From positions 1 through 25,284 of the IMG/VR virus record IMGVR_UViG_3300008262_000674: DNA of 25,284 nt; one strand, written 5' to 3'. A model generated the notes under the pieces. It was not told where the DNA came from and made no database searches. It worked only from the letters and a program-made list of their open reading frames with translations. Position numbers and translations under genes: made by a program. This document shows, piece by piece, positions 7,003 through 14,964 of this stretch. Position 1 is the first letter of the stretch. Each line of letters begins with the position of its first letter. The DNA is from a virus.

Positions 7003-7575
7003 ATGAATTCAAATTCTCAAGCACTGCAAGATATTTTTGCAATATCATTATTTGGCAACAGCGGTTCGTATATTGAGATAGGTGCAAATCGGCCTGTTAA
7101 AAACAGTAACACTTATAAATTAGAAGTTGAACATAATTGGAAAGGATATAGTATCGAATTCGACGATACGTTAAAACGATTCTGGGATAAACATCCCGAA
7201 AGAAAAAATAAAGTATATTGGGCCAACGCACTTGAATTTGATTACGCTCAAGCAAATAAGGAAAATAATTTACCTATGCATATTAATTATTTGTCTTGTG
7301 ATATCGAACCACCAGAGAATACATTTTCTGCTCTTAAAACAGTAATCGAATCTGGAATTAGTTTCGATTGTATCACGTTTGAACATGATTTATATCAGTC
7401 TAAAAAAGATTTTAATATATTAGCCATCGAGTTTTTAACTAATTATGGTTACAAAGTGGCAGTCACAGATGTTTATTATCAAACACCAAATAATTTATTT
7501 GAAACATGGTTTGTAAAAAATAATGTAAATTTTGATACATGTACTTTTACTGAATGGAAAAAGAAATTATTATGA
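7003..7575 (+). CDS. FkbM-like SAM-dependent methyltransferase
   Basis: This is a likely O-methyltransferase acting on a sugar or sugar-linked group. The N-terminal SQALQDIFA followed by GSYIEIGANRP (residues about 21-31) is the FkbM-type SAM-binding start. GYSIEFD near 48-54 is the acidic end of the second strand, and YLSCDIEPPE near 98-107 matches the usual LKIDIEG position, with a Cys-Asp variant. The length (190 residues) is typical for the short form. It sits between a glycosyltransferase and a nucleotidyltransferase, which supports capping or modification of the sugar product. Its stop overlaps the next start in ATGA. Confidence 0.75.
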   Translation: MNSNSQALQDIFAISLFGNSGSYIEIGANRPVKNSNTYKLEVEHNWKGYSIEFDDTLKRFWDKHPERKNKVYWANALEFDYAQANKENNLPMHINYLSCDIEPPENTFSALKTVIESGISFDCITFEHDLYQSKKDFNILAIEFLTNYGYKVAVTDVYYQTPNNLFETWFVKNNVNFDTCTFTEWKKKLL

Positions 7576-8318
7576 AAAAAATTGTTCTTGTCACCGGCGG
7601 ATTTGATCCCGTACACAGCGGACACATTGCTTATATAAATGCCGCACGGAAGTTGGGAGATATCTTAGTAATAGGATTGAACTCCGACGACTGGCTCACA
7701 CGTAAAAAAGGTGCACCATTTATGCCTTACATGGAACGTTCAGCAGTTCTTAGAAATATGAAAGGCGTTGACTTTGTTGTAGATTTTAATGATTCCGACG
7801 GCAGTGCCAAACATGCAATTTGGATGGTAAGACAAAGTTATCCACAAGATAAAATTATTTTTGCCAATGGCGGAGACCGAACAACTGACAACATTCCAGA
7901 AATGGATGCCGGAGATACTAATATCGAATTTGTGTTTGGAGTCGGTGGTGAAGATAAGAAAAATTCAAGTAGTTGGATCTTACAGGAATGGAAAGCACCT
8001 AAAACACACCGTCCATGGGGATATTATCGTGTACTGCATACTGTGGGAAAGAATGTCAAAGTAAAAGAACTCACAGTTGATCCTGGAAAAACATTGAGTA
8101 TGCAACGTCATCACCATCGTTCAGAATTATGGTTCGTTGCAGAAGGTACTGCGGGCAACAATTGGGAGTTTGGAGGCAGTAGTATTAAGCCTTATAAAAC
8201 AGAAGTTATCAATCCCATGGAATGGCATCAACTACACAATTCAACCGAGCAGCCGTTGAAGGTCATTGAGATACAATACGGCGCACAGTGCGAGGAAGAG
8301 GACATTGAAAGAAAATGA
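7572..8318 (+). CDS. Fusion of a cytidylyltransferase-like domain and a sugar-phosphate isomerase-type cupin
   Basis: The first 125 residues are a HIGH-type nucleotidyltransferase (GGFDPVHSGH, with HxGH at 15-18) related to the HldE/RfaE C-terminal and glycerol-3-phosphate cytidylyltransferase families. Residues about 145-240 are a cupin like the C-terminal isomerase part of ManC/type II mannose-6-phosphate isomerases: HRPWGYYRVL, metal ligands H180-H182 and E186 in QRHHHRSELWFVAEG, then EWHQLHN with H219. The fusion suggests one protein that isomerises and activates a sugar phosphate. I chose the start at 7572 because it gives an ATGA overlap and the usual MKKIVLVTGG beginning; an in-frame ATG at 7554 would add six residues. 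Confidence 0.85.
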   Translation: MKKIVLVTGGFDPVHSGHIAYINAARKLGDILVIGLNSDDWLTRKKGAPFMPYMERSAVLRNMKGVDFVVDFNDSDGSAKHAIWMVRQSYPQDKIIFANGGDRTTDNIPEMDAGDTNIEFVFGVGGEDKKNSSSWILQEWKAPKTHRPWGYYRVLHTVGKNVKVKELTVDPGKTLSMQRHHHRSELWFVAEGTAGNNWEFGGSSIKPYKTEVINPMEWHQLHNSTEQPLKVIEIQYGAQCEEEDIERK

Positions 8319-8698
8319 AAGTATTTGTAGGTTACGATGCTAGGGAAGATATTGCATACAAGGTATGCGAATATTCGATTAAAAAACATCAGCCCACGGC
8401 CGAGGTTATTCCGTTAGTACAGGATGATTTACGAGCACTAGGATTGTACTGGAGAGAAAAAGATGCATTAGCCAGTACAGATTTTTCTCTTACTCGCTTC
8501 CTAGTACCAGCACTAATGAACTATCAAGGGTGGGCAGTGTTCTGCGACTGCGACTTTTTGTGGACCGACGACATTCAAAAATTATTTGATCTTCGAGACG
8601 AAACCAAAGCAGTGATGGTGGTCAAACATGACTATACTCCAGTCGAAGGAATCAAGATGGACGGCCAGCAACAAGTATCTAGTGCCAGACGCAGTTAA
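8315..8698 (+). CDS. Glycosyltransferase, N-terminal fragment of a broken gene
   Basis: The start lies in an ATGA overlap with the fusion gene. MKVFVGYDAREDIAYKVCEYS and the DxD motif D78-C-D80 (FCDCDFLW) identify a GT-A-like enzyme of a type frequent in marine phages, distinct from the three paralogues in this window. The frame reads well to about KHDYTPVEGIKMDGQ (residues 109-123), then turns to nonsense and stops at 8698. The rest of the enzyme continues in the +1 frame from about 8673. From memory of the family, a segment of roughly 25-30 residues (a YPRKNWSS-like stretch) is also missing at the junction. Confidence 0.75.
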   Translation: MKVFVGYDAREDIAYKVCEYSIKKHQPTAEVIPLVQDDLRALGLYWREKDALASTDFSLTRFLVPALMNYQGWAVFCDCDFLWTDDIQKLFDLRDETKAVMVVKHDYTPVEGIKMDGQQQVSSARRS

Positions 8699-8906
8699 CG
8701 CAGAAACACCACAATTCCTCCATAGATTCCAGTGGATTAGAGATCATTATATTGGTGAAGTTGATAAAGAATGGAACTGGTTAGTCAACTGGTACCGGGA
8801 CGGAACACCTAAAGCAATTCACTATACTGAAGGCGGCCCATGGTTTGATAATTACAAAGACTGTGATTATGCAGATGTATGGAACAACTACAAACTCGAA
8901 CTATGA
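8628..8906 (+). CDS. Glycosyltransferase, C-terminal fragment of the same broken gene
   Basis: The meaningful sequence starts near 8673 (YLVPDAVNAETPQFLHRFQW) and runs through GEVDKEWNWLVNWY and a typical end, KAIHYTEGGPWFDNYKDCDY. The upstream residues from the ATG at 8628 are an out-of-frame reading of the N-terminal fragment, and there is no ribosome binding site, so this is not an independent gene. With the N-terminal piece it would make a protein of about 200 residues, shorter than intact relatives as I remember them. The stop overlaps the next gene in ATGA. Confidence 0.7.
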   Translation: MTILQSKESRWTASNKYLVPDAVNAETPQFLHRFQWIRDHYIGEVDKEWNWLVNWYRDGTPKAIHYTEGGPWFDNYKDCDYADVWNNYKLEL

Positions 8907-9823
8907 CCACAGTTAATGTGTACTTTGCAGGAATTCCTGCAAAAAATAGCAATATGGAAAAAGTACAAGTACTGAAAAGTTTTGCCGTGGGTGCAAAGAA
9001 AGATCCAGATGCTGTTGTTCAAGAAGTTGCAGATATGAAGTACGCTGTATCAGATGTAGCAGTAATACAAGGGTGGGTCCATGAACACAGTCAAAGTGCT
9101 CCTCATTTAAATTTTAGAAAAACAATAATTGATAATCAACGAACAGTGAAGAAAAGAGTTATCGCCATTGACAGTAACTTATTCTTATACAGAGATCCAG
9201 GTAATACTAAAACTTATCTTAGATTTAGTTTTGATGGAATCTTTCCTACCACAGGCGAATATTTTGACAATATAGTGGACAAACTTCACTGGCAAGAAAT
9301 AAAATCTAATATAGTAATTGACTTACAACCTTGGAGGACAGACGGCGACCATATTCTGATTTGTCTTCAACGTAATGGTGGTTGGAGTATGCAAGGCTTA
9401 AATGTCATGGAGTGGTGTATTAATATCATCTCAGAAATTAAAAAATATAGTGCTCGACCCATAGTTGTTAGAGCGCACCCAGGCGACAGAAATGCTAAGA
9501 ACTATTTAAAATTGCATGAACCCAATGTAACAATTAGCGAAAACAATAATATTCTAGATGATTTTAAAAATGCGTGGGCCACTATAACATACAACAGCAG
9601 TCCAGGGGTAGCCAGCGCAATAGAAGGCATTCCAGTATTTGTAACAGACCCTAATGCTAAAAATAGTCAAGCATTTAGTGTATGCAATACAGATTTAAAG
9701 AACATAGAAAATCCTACAATGACGGAAAGACAAGACTGGATAGAAAAACTAGCAATGAGTCATTGGAGTTTTCAAGATTTAGAAAGTGGAAAAGCATGGA
9801 GTCACATAAAGAAATTCCTATAA
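8903..9823 (+). CDS. Capsule-polysaccharide-synthesis-like protein (paralogue 1)
   Basis: A 306-residue protein resembling the KpsC/KpsS-like capsule synthesis fold (GT-B-like). The main signs are RPIVVRAHPGD near the middle, the following region ending in ATITYNSSPGVASAIEGIPVFVTDP, and the C-terminal ERQDWIEKLAMSHWS. The product of 11375-12214 has the same order of motifs (RPIVVRPHPR; VVNWNSGVAIQSVIAGTPIITGP; DRRQWFEKILHTEW), so they are paralogues. I chose the ATG at 8903 because it gives an ATGA overlap; an earlier in-frame ATG (8879) would add eight residues. It probably transfers a sugar onto a glycan; donor and acceptor are unknown. Confidence 0.7.
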   Translation: MTTVNVYFAGIPAKNSNMEKVQVLKSFAVGAKKDPDAVVQEVADMKYAVSDVAVIQGWVHEHSQSAPHLNFRKTIIDNQRTVKKRVIAIDSNLFLYRDPGNTKTYLRFSFDGIFPTTGEYFDNIVDKLHWQEIKSNIVIDLQPWRTDGDHILICLQRNGGWSMQGLNVMEWCINIISEIKKYSARPIVVRAHPGDRNAKNYLKLHEPNVTISENNNILDDFKNAWATITYNSSPGVASAIEGIPVFVTDPNAKNSQAFSVCNTDLKNIENPTMTERQDWIEKLAMSHWSFQDLESGKAWSHIKKFL

Positions 9824-10632
9824 GAAAATTTGCTGTATGTACGACCTTTAATGAAAAAGGATACTACAAATACGGCCAAAGAATGATACAAAGTTTTTTG
9901 GCTAATTGGCCAACTGAAGTTGTACTGTATGTCTATGCTGAAGATGTAGAAGTTAAAGAATTTGCAGAAAATTTAATTGTATTCGATTCTCATAAAACAA
10001 ATCCTCAATTAGTTAAATTTAAACAACTTTGGAAAGATGTACCCAAGGCCAACGGAGATATTTCATCCATACTTCAGTTATCTAAAAGGTCCGATGCTAA
10101 AAAGAATTTTAAATGGGACGCTGTAAAATTTTCAAATAAAGTTTATTCCGTTTTTAAATGTGCAAACGACTCGGATGTATCTGCATTATTGTGGATGGAT
10201 GCTGACATGTTTTGTCATAGTCCTATAACTTTTGAAGAAATTAAAAATTTGTGCCCAGACAATGTTGACTTGGGTTTTTTAGGAAGAACAGGCAAATATA
10301 GTGAGTGTGGACTTTATTACATGAATTTAGAATCAGAAAACGTTAAAGAATTTTTAAATGTATTTCAACATTACTATGACAATGCAGAACAGGGAATTTT
10401 TACTCTTATTGAGTGGCACGACAGTTTTGTGTTTGATGAAGCAAGAAAAAAAGTTAAACTAAAAGAATTAAATTGGAGCAACGGTCTTATTAAAGGAGAA
10501 GGGCATCCTTTAATAAATTGCCAATGGGGTGCATATTTGGATCATTTAAAAGGTGAAAGAAAAACTTTAGGTAAGAGCAAAGTCACTGACTTAATTGTCA
10601 AACGAACTGAAAAATATTGGAAAAATAAATGA
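9796..10632 (+). CDS. GT-A-type glycosyltransferase (paralogue B)
   Basis: A 278-residue relative of the 6210 and 10629 products. The N-terminus (TTFNEKGYYKYGQRMIQSFLANWP, given here in part as YYKYGQRM and SFLANWP) follows the shared pattern, and DxD is D135-A-D137 in LLWMDADMF. The frame is open much further upstream (ATG at 9682), but that part overlaps paralogue 1 of the capsule family in another frame. The ATG at 9796 gives a 28-base overlap and is preceded by a GGA-type ribosome binding site. The extra 40-residue stretch between the N-terminal motif and the DxD is longer than in the other two. Confidence 0.75.
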   Translation: MESHKEIPIRKFAVCTTFNEKGYYKYGQRMIQSFLANWPTEVVLYVYAEDVEVKEFAENLIVFDSHKTNPQLVKFKQLWKDVPKANGDISSILQLSKRSDAKKNFKWDAVKFSNKVYSVFKCANDSDVSALLWMDADMFCHSPITFEEIKNLCPDNVDLGFLGRTGKYSECGLYYMNLESENVKEFLNVFQHYYDNAEQGIFTLIEWHDSFVFDEARKKVKLKELNWSNGLIKGEGHPLINCQWGAYLDHLKGERKTLGKSKVTDLIVKRTEKYWKNK

Positions 10633-11378
10633 CAACGTTTGCATGTATAACATCTGTTAACCAACAATATTATGACCACTGCGGTCGTGCCTGTATCGAA
10701 AGTTTTCAAGCCTATTGGCCACGCGATGTAGAATTGTATGTTTATAATGAAGATATGGTGAAACCGCAGAAAGGCAAACGTGTTAGATATATTCCATGGA
10801 AACATTTGAAAGATTTTCCAACATTTGCTTCAAGAACTGAAAATAGTCACGTGATAAAGTTTGCAAAAAAAGCATACAGCATTATTCATGCGTTTGAACA
10901 ATTAAACGTAGATAGGATTATCTGGTTAGATGCTGACACAGTTACAACTAGAGAAATACCAAGGCACTTTTTAGAATTAATAGCACAAGATGATGTTCTT
11001 AGCACACACTTCGGTGTTAAACATCATTGGCCCAACGACACTGACCCGGAACGTCATAGTTTTAGTTGTGAAACAGGTTTCTTTATTGCTAATAAAAGAC
11101 ATCCTATGTTTTTACAAATGGCAAATCGGTACAAACAATATTACAATGAAGATTTAGGCTATTCGTTGAGAAGATTTTATGACGGAGAAGTTTACGGAAC
11201 AGTAGTTGCTGAAATGGAACAACAAGGTGCCAAACTTTTAGATTTAAATCGAGATCATAGTATTAAAACTCCCATGCCTCGAAGTGTAATTGCTCCGTAT
11301 ATCACGCATTTTAAAGCAGGAAGAAAAGATTCTGTAACCAATGACGAATTATTAAAAAATCTTCCAGAAGAAGAATGA
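10629..11378 (+). CDS. GT-A-type glycosyltransferase (paralogue C)
   Basis: A 249-residue enzyme beginning in an ATGA overlap with paralogue B. It shares QQYYDHCGRACIESF and YWPRDVELYVYNED with the other two, and its DxD is D101-A-D103 in IIWLDADTVT. SCETGFFIANK corresponds to SETGFCMINT of paralogue A. The C-terminus ends in THFKAGRKDS. The similarity of A, B and C along their full length points to duplication inside the cassette followed by divergence, perhaps so that each adds a successive sugar. Confidence 0.78.
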   Translation: MTTFACITSVNQQYYDHCGRACIESFQAYWPRDVELYVYNEDMVKPQKGKRVRYIPWKHLKDFPTFASRTENSHVIKFAKKAYSIIHAFEQLNVDRIIWLDADTVTTREIPRHFLELIAQDDVLSTHFGVKHHWPNDTDPERHSFSCETGFFIANKRHPMFLQMANRYKQYYNEDLGYSLRRFYDGEVYGTVVAEMEQQGAKLLDLNRDHSIKTPMPRSVIAPYITHFKAGRKDSVTNDELLKNLPEEE

Positions 11379-12214
11379 AACTTGCGTACTTCCCTAATCA
11401 GATTGCTCTTAATGCACAACCAGTGCTGAATTCCTTCTTAAATGGCTGTAAATCCTTGGGTGTAGAGTGCATTTCCAACAGTCAAGACGCGGATGCGGCA
11501 GTTATTTGGAGTGTAGTATGGATGGGACGCATGAGACAAAACCGTGCGGTCTATGAACATTACAGAAATCAGAAAAAACCGGTTTTTATACTCGAAGTAG
11601 GTAGTCTTCGAAGAAATGTCACTTGGAAAGTGGCCTTAAACAATATTAACAGTGACGGTATTTTTCCTATCGATGACGTAAACGTAACCGATAGAAAAAA
11701 TATCTTAGGAATAAACTTACAACCACCAAAAATACATCGCCAGGCTGAAATATTGATCGCTAGTCAACAGCAACACAGCCATCAGTGGAACGGAATGCCG
11801 TTGATGACCACATGGGTGGAAAAAACCATCGAAGAAATACGAAAATTTTCATCGCGTCCAATCGTAGTTCGCCCACATCCACGAAGTTCGATAAAAATGC
11901 GAAGTGTTGGCAACATTGTTGTGGATTTTCCTAGAAGAATACCAGGAGCCACAGACAACTATAACCTAGATCATAACTTTCATTGTGTGGTAAACTGGAA
12001 TAGTGGTGTAGCCATACAAAGTGTCATTGCAGGAACTCCAATAATTACGGGTCCTACCAGTCTTGCCCATGAAATTAGTGGAAAATATGAAAATATTGAG
12101 CAACTACAGTTGCCCGATAGAAGACAATGGTTTGAAAAAATATTACACACTGAGTGGTTGGTAGAAGAATTGGCACAAGGCACGCCACAAAAGATATTAT
12201 TCAATAAAATATAA
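11375..12214 (+). CDS. Capsule-polysaccharide-synthesis-like protein (paralogue 2)
   Basis: A 279-residue paralogue of the 8903-9823 product and last gene of the rightward sugar operon, starting in an ATGA overlap with glycosyltransferase C. Shared motifs are SSRPIVVRPHPR, the segment HNFHCVVNWNSGVAIQSVIAGTP and RRQWFEKILHTEW. The N-terminal third (AVIWSVVWMGRMRQN; VFILEVGSLRRN) is likely the first Rossmann-like lobe. The stop is followed after two bases by the promoter of the next operon. No terminator hairpin is visible between them. Confidence 0.7.
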   Translation: MKLAYFPNQIALNAQPVLNSFLNGCKSLGVECISNSQDADAAVIWSVVWMGRMRQNRAVYEHYRNQKKPVFILEVGSLRRNVTWKVALNNINSDGIFPIDDVNVTDRKNILGINLQPPKIHRQAEILIASQQQHSHQWNGMPLMTTWVEKTIEEIRKFSSRPIVVRPHPRSSIKMRSVGNIVVDFPRRIPGATDNYNLDHNFHCVVNWNSGVAIQSVIAGTPIITGPTSLAHEISGKYENIEQLQLPDRRQWFEKILHTEWLVEELAQGTPQKILFNKI

Positions 12215-12215
12215 C

Positions 12216-12243
12216 TTGACTTATTGTATTTTCGTGTTATACT
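12216..12243 (+). promoter_or_regulatory. Sigma70-type promoter for the 415-aa gene and uvsW
   Basis: TTGACT (12216-12221) and TATACT (12238-12243) are separated by 16 bases. The start codon is at 12252, eight bases after the -10 box, so the mRNA should start at or within about two bases of the ATG. There is no ribosome binding site. Confidence 0.75.
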
Positions 12244-12251
12244 AATAACGT

Positions 12252-13499
12252 ATGATAACTATCGAAGATACATTAGAGATTTTAGCAGGTGGTACGCCCC
12301 GACGAATTAATATTCGATTGGACACTGCTGATATACGACTGCTCACTAGTTTGAAAAAACAACTTGCTCAAAAAATACCGTTAACTGATCGGCAACTTGA
12401 CCTGAGTTTGAAGAAAATTGAAAAATATCGAGAAAATCTTGAAAAGTGCAATGTCGACGTTGACCACATACTAACTGTCAAGCCATTGAAGTGGCCACTG
12501 CGAGTTATTGATCGTACACAGAGCGTGGAGATAGAAACAGACTCTGCTACCAACAAACCAGTGATAGTGGTAAAATACGTTTTTTCTAAGAAATTCGCCG
12601 AATTTTGGGCTAAAGTTGAAGAGCATACCAGTACCTACAATCGAACAGACAAAGGAGTTAAAAAAATTCCTTATTCAGAAAAATGTCTTTACCTTGTGGT
12701 TCAAGGTCTTGTTAAAATGAATTTCACTGTCTCTAACGAGGTCCAGGAAATTTACGAAAAAATTGAAAAAATACTGGAAAATCCTGAAAATTTTGTACCT
12801 TACCTAGACTACACAGAAGACCATGTGGTCTTGAAAAATCTAAATTCCAAATGTGAAAATGCTATTGTAGAAAAATTTGGTGAAAATTATAAGTGCAGTA
12901 TATTTGAATATGTCGACTATGCAAAATCAGTAGGTGTTACCTTAAAAACACAAAATTTGATAAAATATCTCTCAGAAACTTCGCCTAGTGTATTAACTAA
13001 AAAAATTAGCATAGAACATTCTACACGCTACAGATTATATCCTGAAGACTATTCTTTAGAAGAATTATTTTCAGCAGTGAATACTTTTAACCAATGGCCC
13101 TTGGTCATTGTTGTGGAAGAAAATGAACAAGTTTTATCCATAGTTTCAAAAATGGTCAACGAATTATCAAAAATAGTTCCTAAAGAAAAAATAAATGTTT
13201 TCTTTAGATTAAAAAATGAACAAACTGAGTACGAGAAATTTAACCAATTTATCAAGGATAATGGTTTAAATAATTATATAGACTCAACAACTAAAGTAGT
13301 TTTCATATCTAGAGGCAGAATACCTAAACCTTTGTTTAAAGCCGATTGGAAACCAACAACTGCAATTATAACTAGTAATCATGACTTTGGAAGAATGGCC
13401 GCATACTTAAATGACTTTTCCACAGTTTACTATTATAATAGTTCAGTGTCATTACGTAATAGTAGGCTAAAGGGGGCCGATAAAATTGTCCAGTTGTAA
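12252..13499 (+). CDS. 415-aa protein of unknown function, coupled to UvsW
   Basis: I do not recognise this protein. The first half is rich in Lys and helices. The second half has alternating hydrophobic strands and helices: PLVIVVEEN near 282-290, KINVFFRLKNEQ, TKVVFISRGRIPKP, and TTAIITSNHDFGRMAAYL near 370-387. This resembles one or two alpha/beta (Rossmann- or RecA-like) folds, but no Walker A is present. It overlaps the uvsW start by 14 bases, so the two are translated together. That suggests a partner or regulator of the helicase. It is transcribed from its own sigma70-like promoter, probably as a leaderless message. Base composition is more AT-rich than in uvsW. Confidence 0.8.
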   Translation: MITIEDTLEILAGGTPRRINIRLDTADIRLLTSLKKQLAQKIPLTDRQLDLSLKKIEKYRENLEKCNVDVDHILTVKPLKWPLRVIDRTQSVEIETDSATNKPVIVVKYVFSKKFAEFWAKVEEHTSTYNRTDKGVKKIPYSEKCLYLVVQGLVKMNFTVSNEVQEIYEKIEKILENPENFVPYLDYTEDHVVLKNLNSKCENAIVEKFGENYKCSIFEYVDYAKSVGVTLKTQNLIKYLSETSPSVLTKKISIEHSTRYRLYPEDYSLEELFSAVNTFNQWPLVIVVEENEQVLSIVSKMVNELSKIVPKEKINVFFRLKNEQTEYEKFNQFIKDNGLNNYIDSTTKVVFISRGRIPKPLFKADWKPTTAIITSNHDFGRMAAYLNDFSTVYYYNSSVSLRNSRLKGADKIVQL

Positions 13500-14955
13500 A
13501 ATAATTATTAGAGATGAAGTTAACATTAAGATAGAAGGTCTGTCTGTTGAAGTACGACGCAAACTATCTAATGCACTTAAATTTGAATTGCCGTATGCAC
13601 GTCACATGCCACAGTACAAGTTAGGACGATGGGATGGCACCACAACTTTCTTTGGCCTTGGCGGTAATGGATATCTTAATCACTTAGATGTTATTCTGCC
13701 TATTCTTGATGACTGTGGTGTTGGCGTAGACGAAATTGAAGATCTGCGACAACCTCATAAATTTGAGTTTGCAAAAATTACAGAAAATTATTGGGCTGAC
13801 CAAGGCAAAGTTTGGCCTGCGGGACACCCAATTGCTGGGCAACCCATTGTACTTCGTGACTATCAGTTAGATGCGATTAATGGATTCATGGAACATCCAC
13901 AAGGTTTACAGGAACTAGCAACTGGAGCAGGTAAGACAATTATCACAGCAACCTTGAGCGCACTGTGCGAGCCTTACGGCCGTACATTGGTTATTGTTCC
14001 TAACAAAGGACTTGTTGTACAAACTGAAGAAGACTATGTCAACGTTGGATTAGATGTTGGTGTATACTTTGGTGATAGAAAAGATTTAAACAAGACCCAT
14101 ACTATTTGTACATGGCAAAGTCTTAACATCCTTGATAAAAAATCTAAAGGTACAACTGACACTGAAATATTAACACTAGCAGAATTATTAGACGGTGTGG
14201 TATGTGTGATTGTCGACGAAGTACACATGGCCAAGGCTGACGTTTTAAAAAATCTACTAAGTCAAAACTTATGTAATACTCCAATACGTTGGGGTCTAAC
14301 TGGAACTGTGCCCAAGGAAGATATTAACTTTCAAAGTATCCTTGCAACTATCGGTCCTGTTATTAATAGAATTTCCGCACACACTTTACAAGAAGCAGGT
14401 GTATTAAGTCAATGTCACGTGAACGTTGTGCAACTTGTTGATATTAAAGAATTTAGAAGTTATCAAGAAGAACTGAAATATCTTGTCAGTGACACTGACA
14501 GAATCGCATATCTTTCTAAATTATGTTCAAGTATTAAAGAAAGTGGTAACACTCTTATATTAGTAGATAGGTTAGATGCAGGCAAACAACTAGAGGCACA
14601 AATACCTGATAGTATTTTTATATCAGGGGAAGTAAAATTAGCAAACAGAAAAGAAGAATATGATGAAATTAGAACCAGCACTAATAAAGTTATTATTGCA
14701 ACATATGGCGTCGCGGCTGTTGGTCTTAATATTCCTAGGATCTTTAATTTGGTTCTGTTGGAACCTGGCAAGTCATTTGTACGAGTAATTCAAAGTATTG
14801 GACGCGGAATTAGAAAAGCCGAGGACAAAGACTTTGTACAAATTTGGGACATCACATCAACTTGCAAGTATGCTAAACGTCACTTAACTGTGCGTAAAAA
14901 GTTTTATAAAGAAGCCAAGTATCCGTTTACGTTAGAAAAAGTTACTTGGGAATAA
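13486..14955 (+). CDS. uvsW: UvsW superfamily 2 helicase (TTG start)
   Basis: This is an RNA/DNA helicase that unwinds R-loops and branched DNA, moving T4-type replication from origin-dependent to recombination-dependent mode. The N-terminal domain (YKLGRWDGTTTFF, about 44-56) matches the T4 UvsW FRYGNWDGR region. Helicase motifs follow: Q-like LRDYQLDAI (123-131), Walker A ATGAGKT (145-151), Walker B DEVH, motif III GLTGT, and motif VI QSIGRGIR. The length of 489 is close to T4 (503). The start is TTG: AGGGGG at 13471-13476 lies nine bases before it, and the first in-frame ATG is residue 41, which would cut into the N-terminal domain. Confidence 0.93.
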   Translation: MSSCKIIIRDEVNIKIEGLSVEVRRKLSNALKFELPYARHMPQYKLGRWDGTTTFFGLGGNGYLNHLDVILPILDDCGVGVDEIEDLRQPHKFEFAKITENYWADQGKVWPAGHPIAGQPIVLRDYQLDAINGFMEHPQGLQELATGAGKTIITATLSALCEPYGRTLVIVPNKGLVVQTEEDYVNVGLDVGVYFGDRKDLNKTHTICTWQSLNILDKKSKGTTDTEILTLAELLDGVVCVIVDEVHMAKADVLKNLLSQNLCNTPIRWGLTGTVPKEDINFQSILATIGPVINRISAHTLQEAGVLSQCHVNVVQLVDIKEFRSYQEELKYLVSDTDRIAYLSKLCSSIKESGNTLILVDRLDAGKQLEAQIPDSIFISGEVKLANRKEEYDEIRTSTNKVIIATYGVAAVGLNIPRIFNLVLLEPGKSFVRVIQSIGRGIRKAEDKDFVQIWDITSTCKYAKRHLTVRKKFYKEAKYPFTLEKVTWE

Positions 14956-14964
14956 TGGAGAAAT

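Noticed and set aside
9682-9795. Longer start for glycosyltransferase B (ATG at 9682)
   Set aside because: The added residues are an out-of-frame reading of the upstream capsule-like gene; the shared paralogue pattern starts after 9796.
14463-14771. 102-aa open frame antisense to uvsW
   Set aside because: It covers the helicase C-terminal motifs on the other strand and has no start signal.
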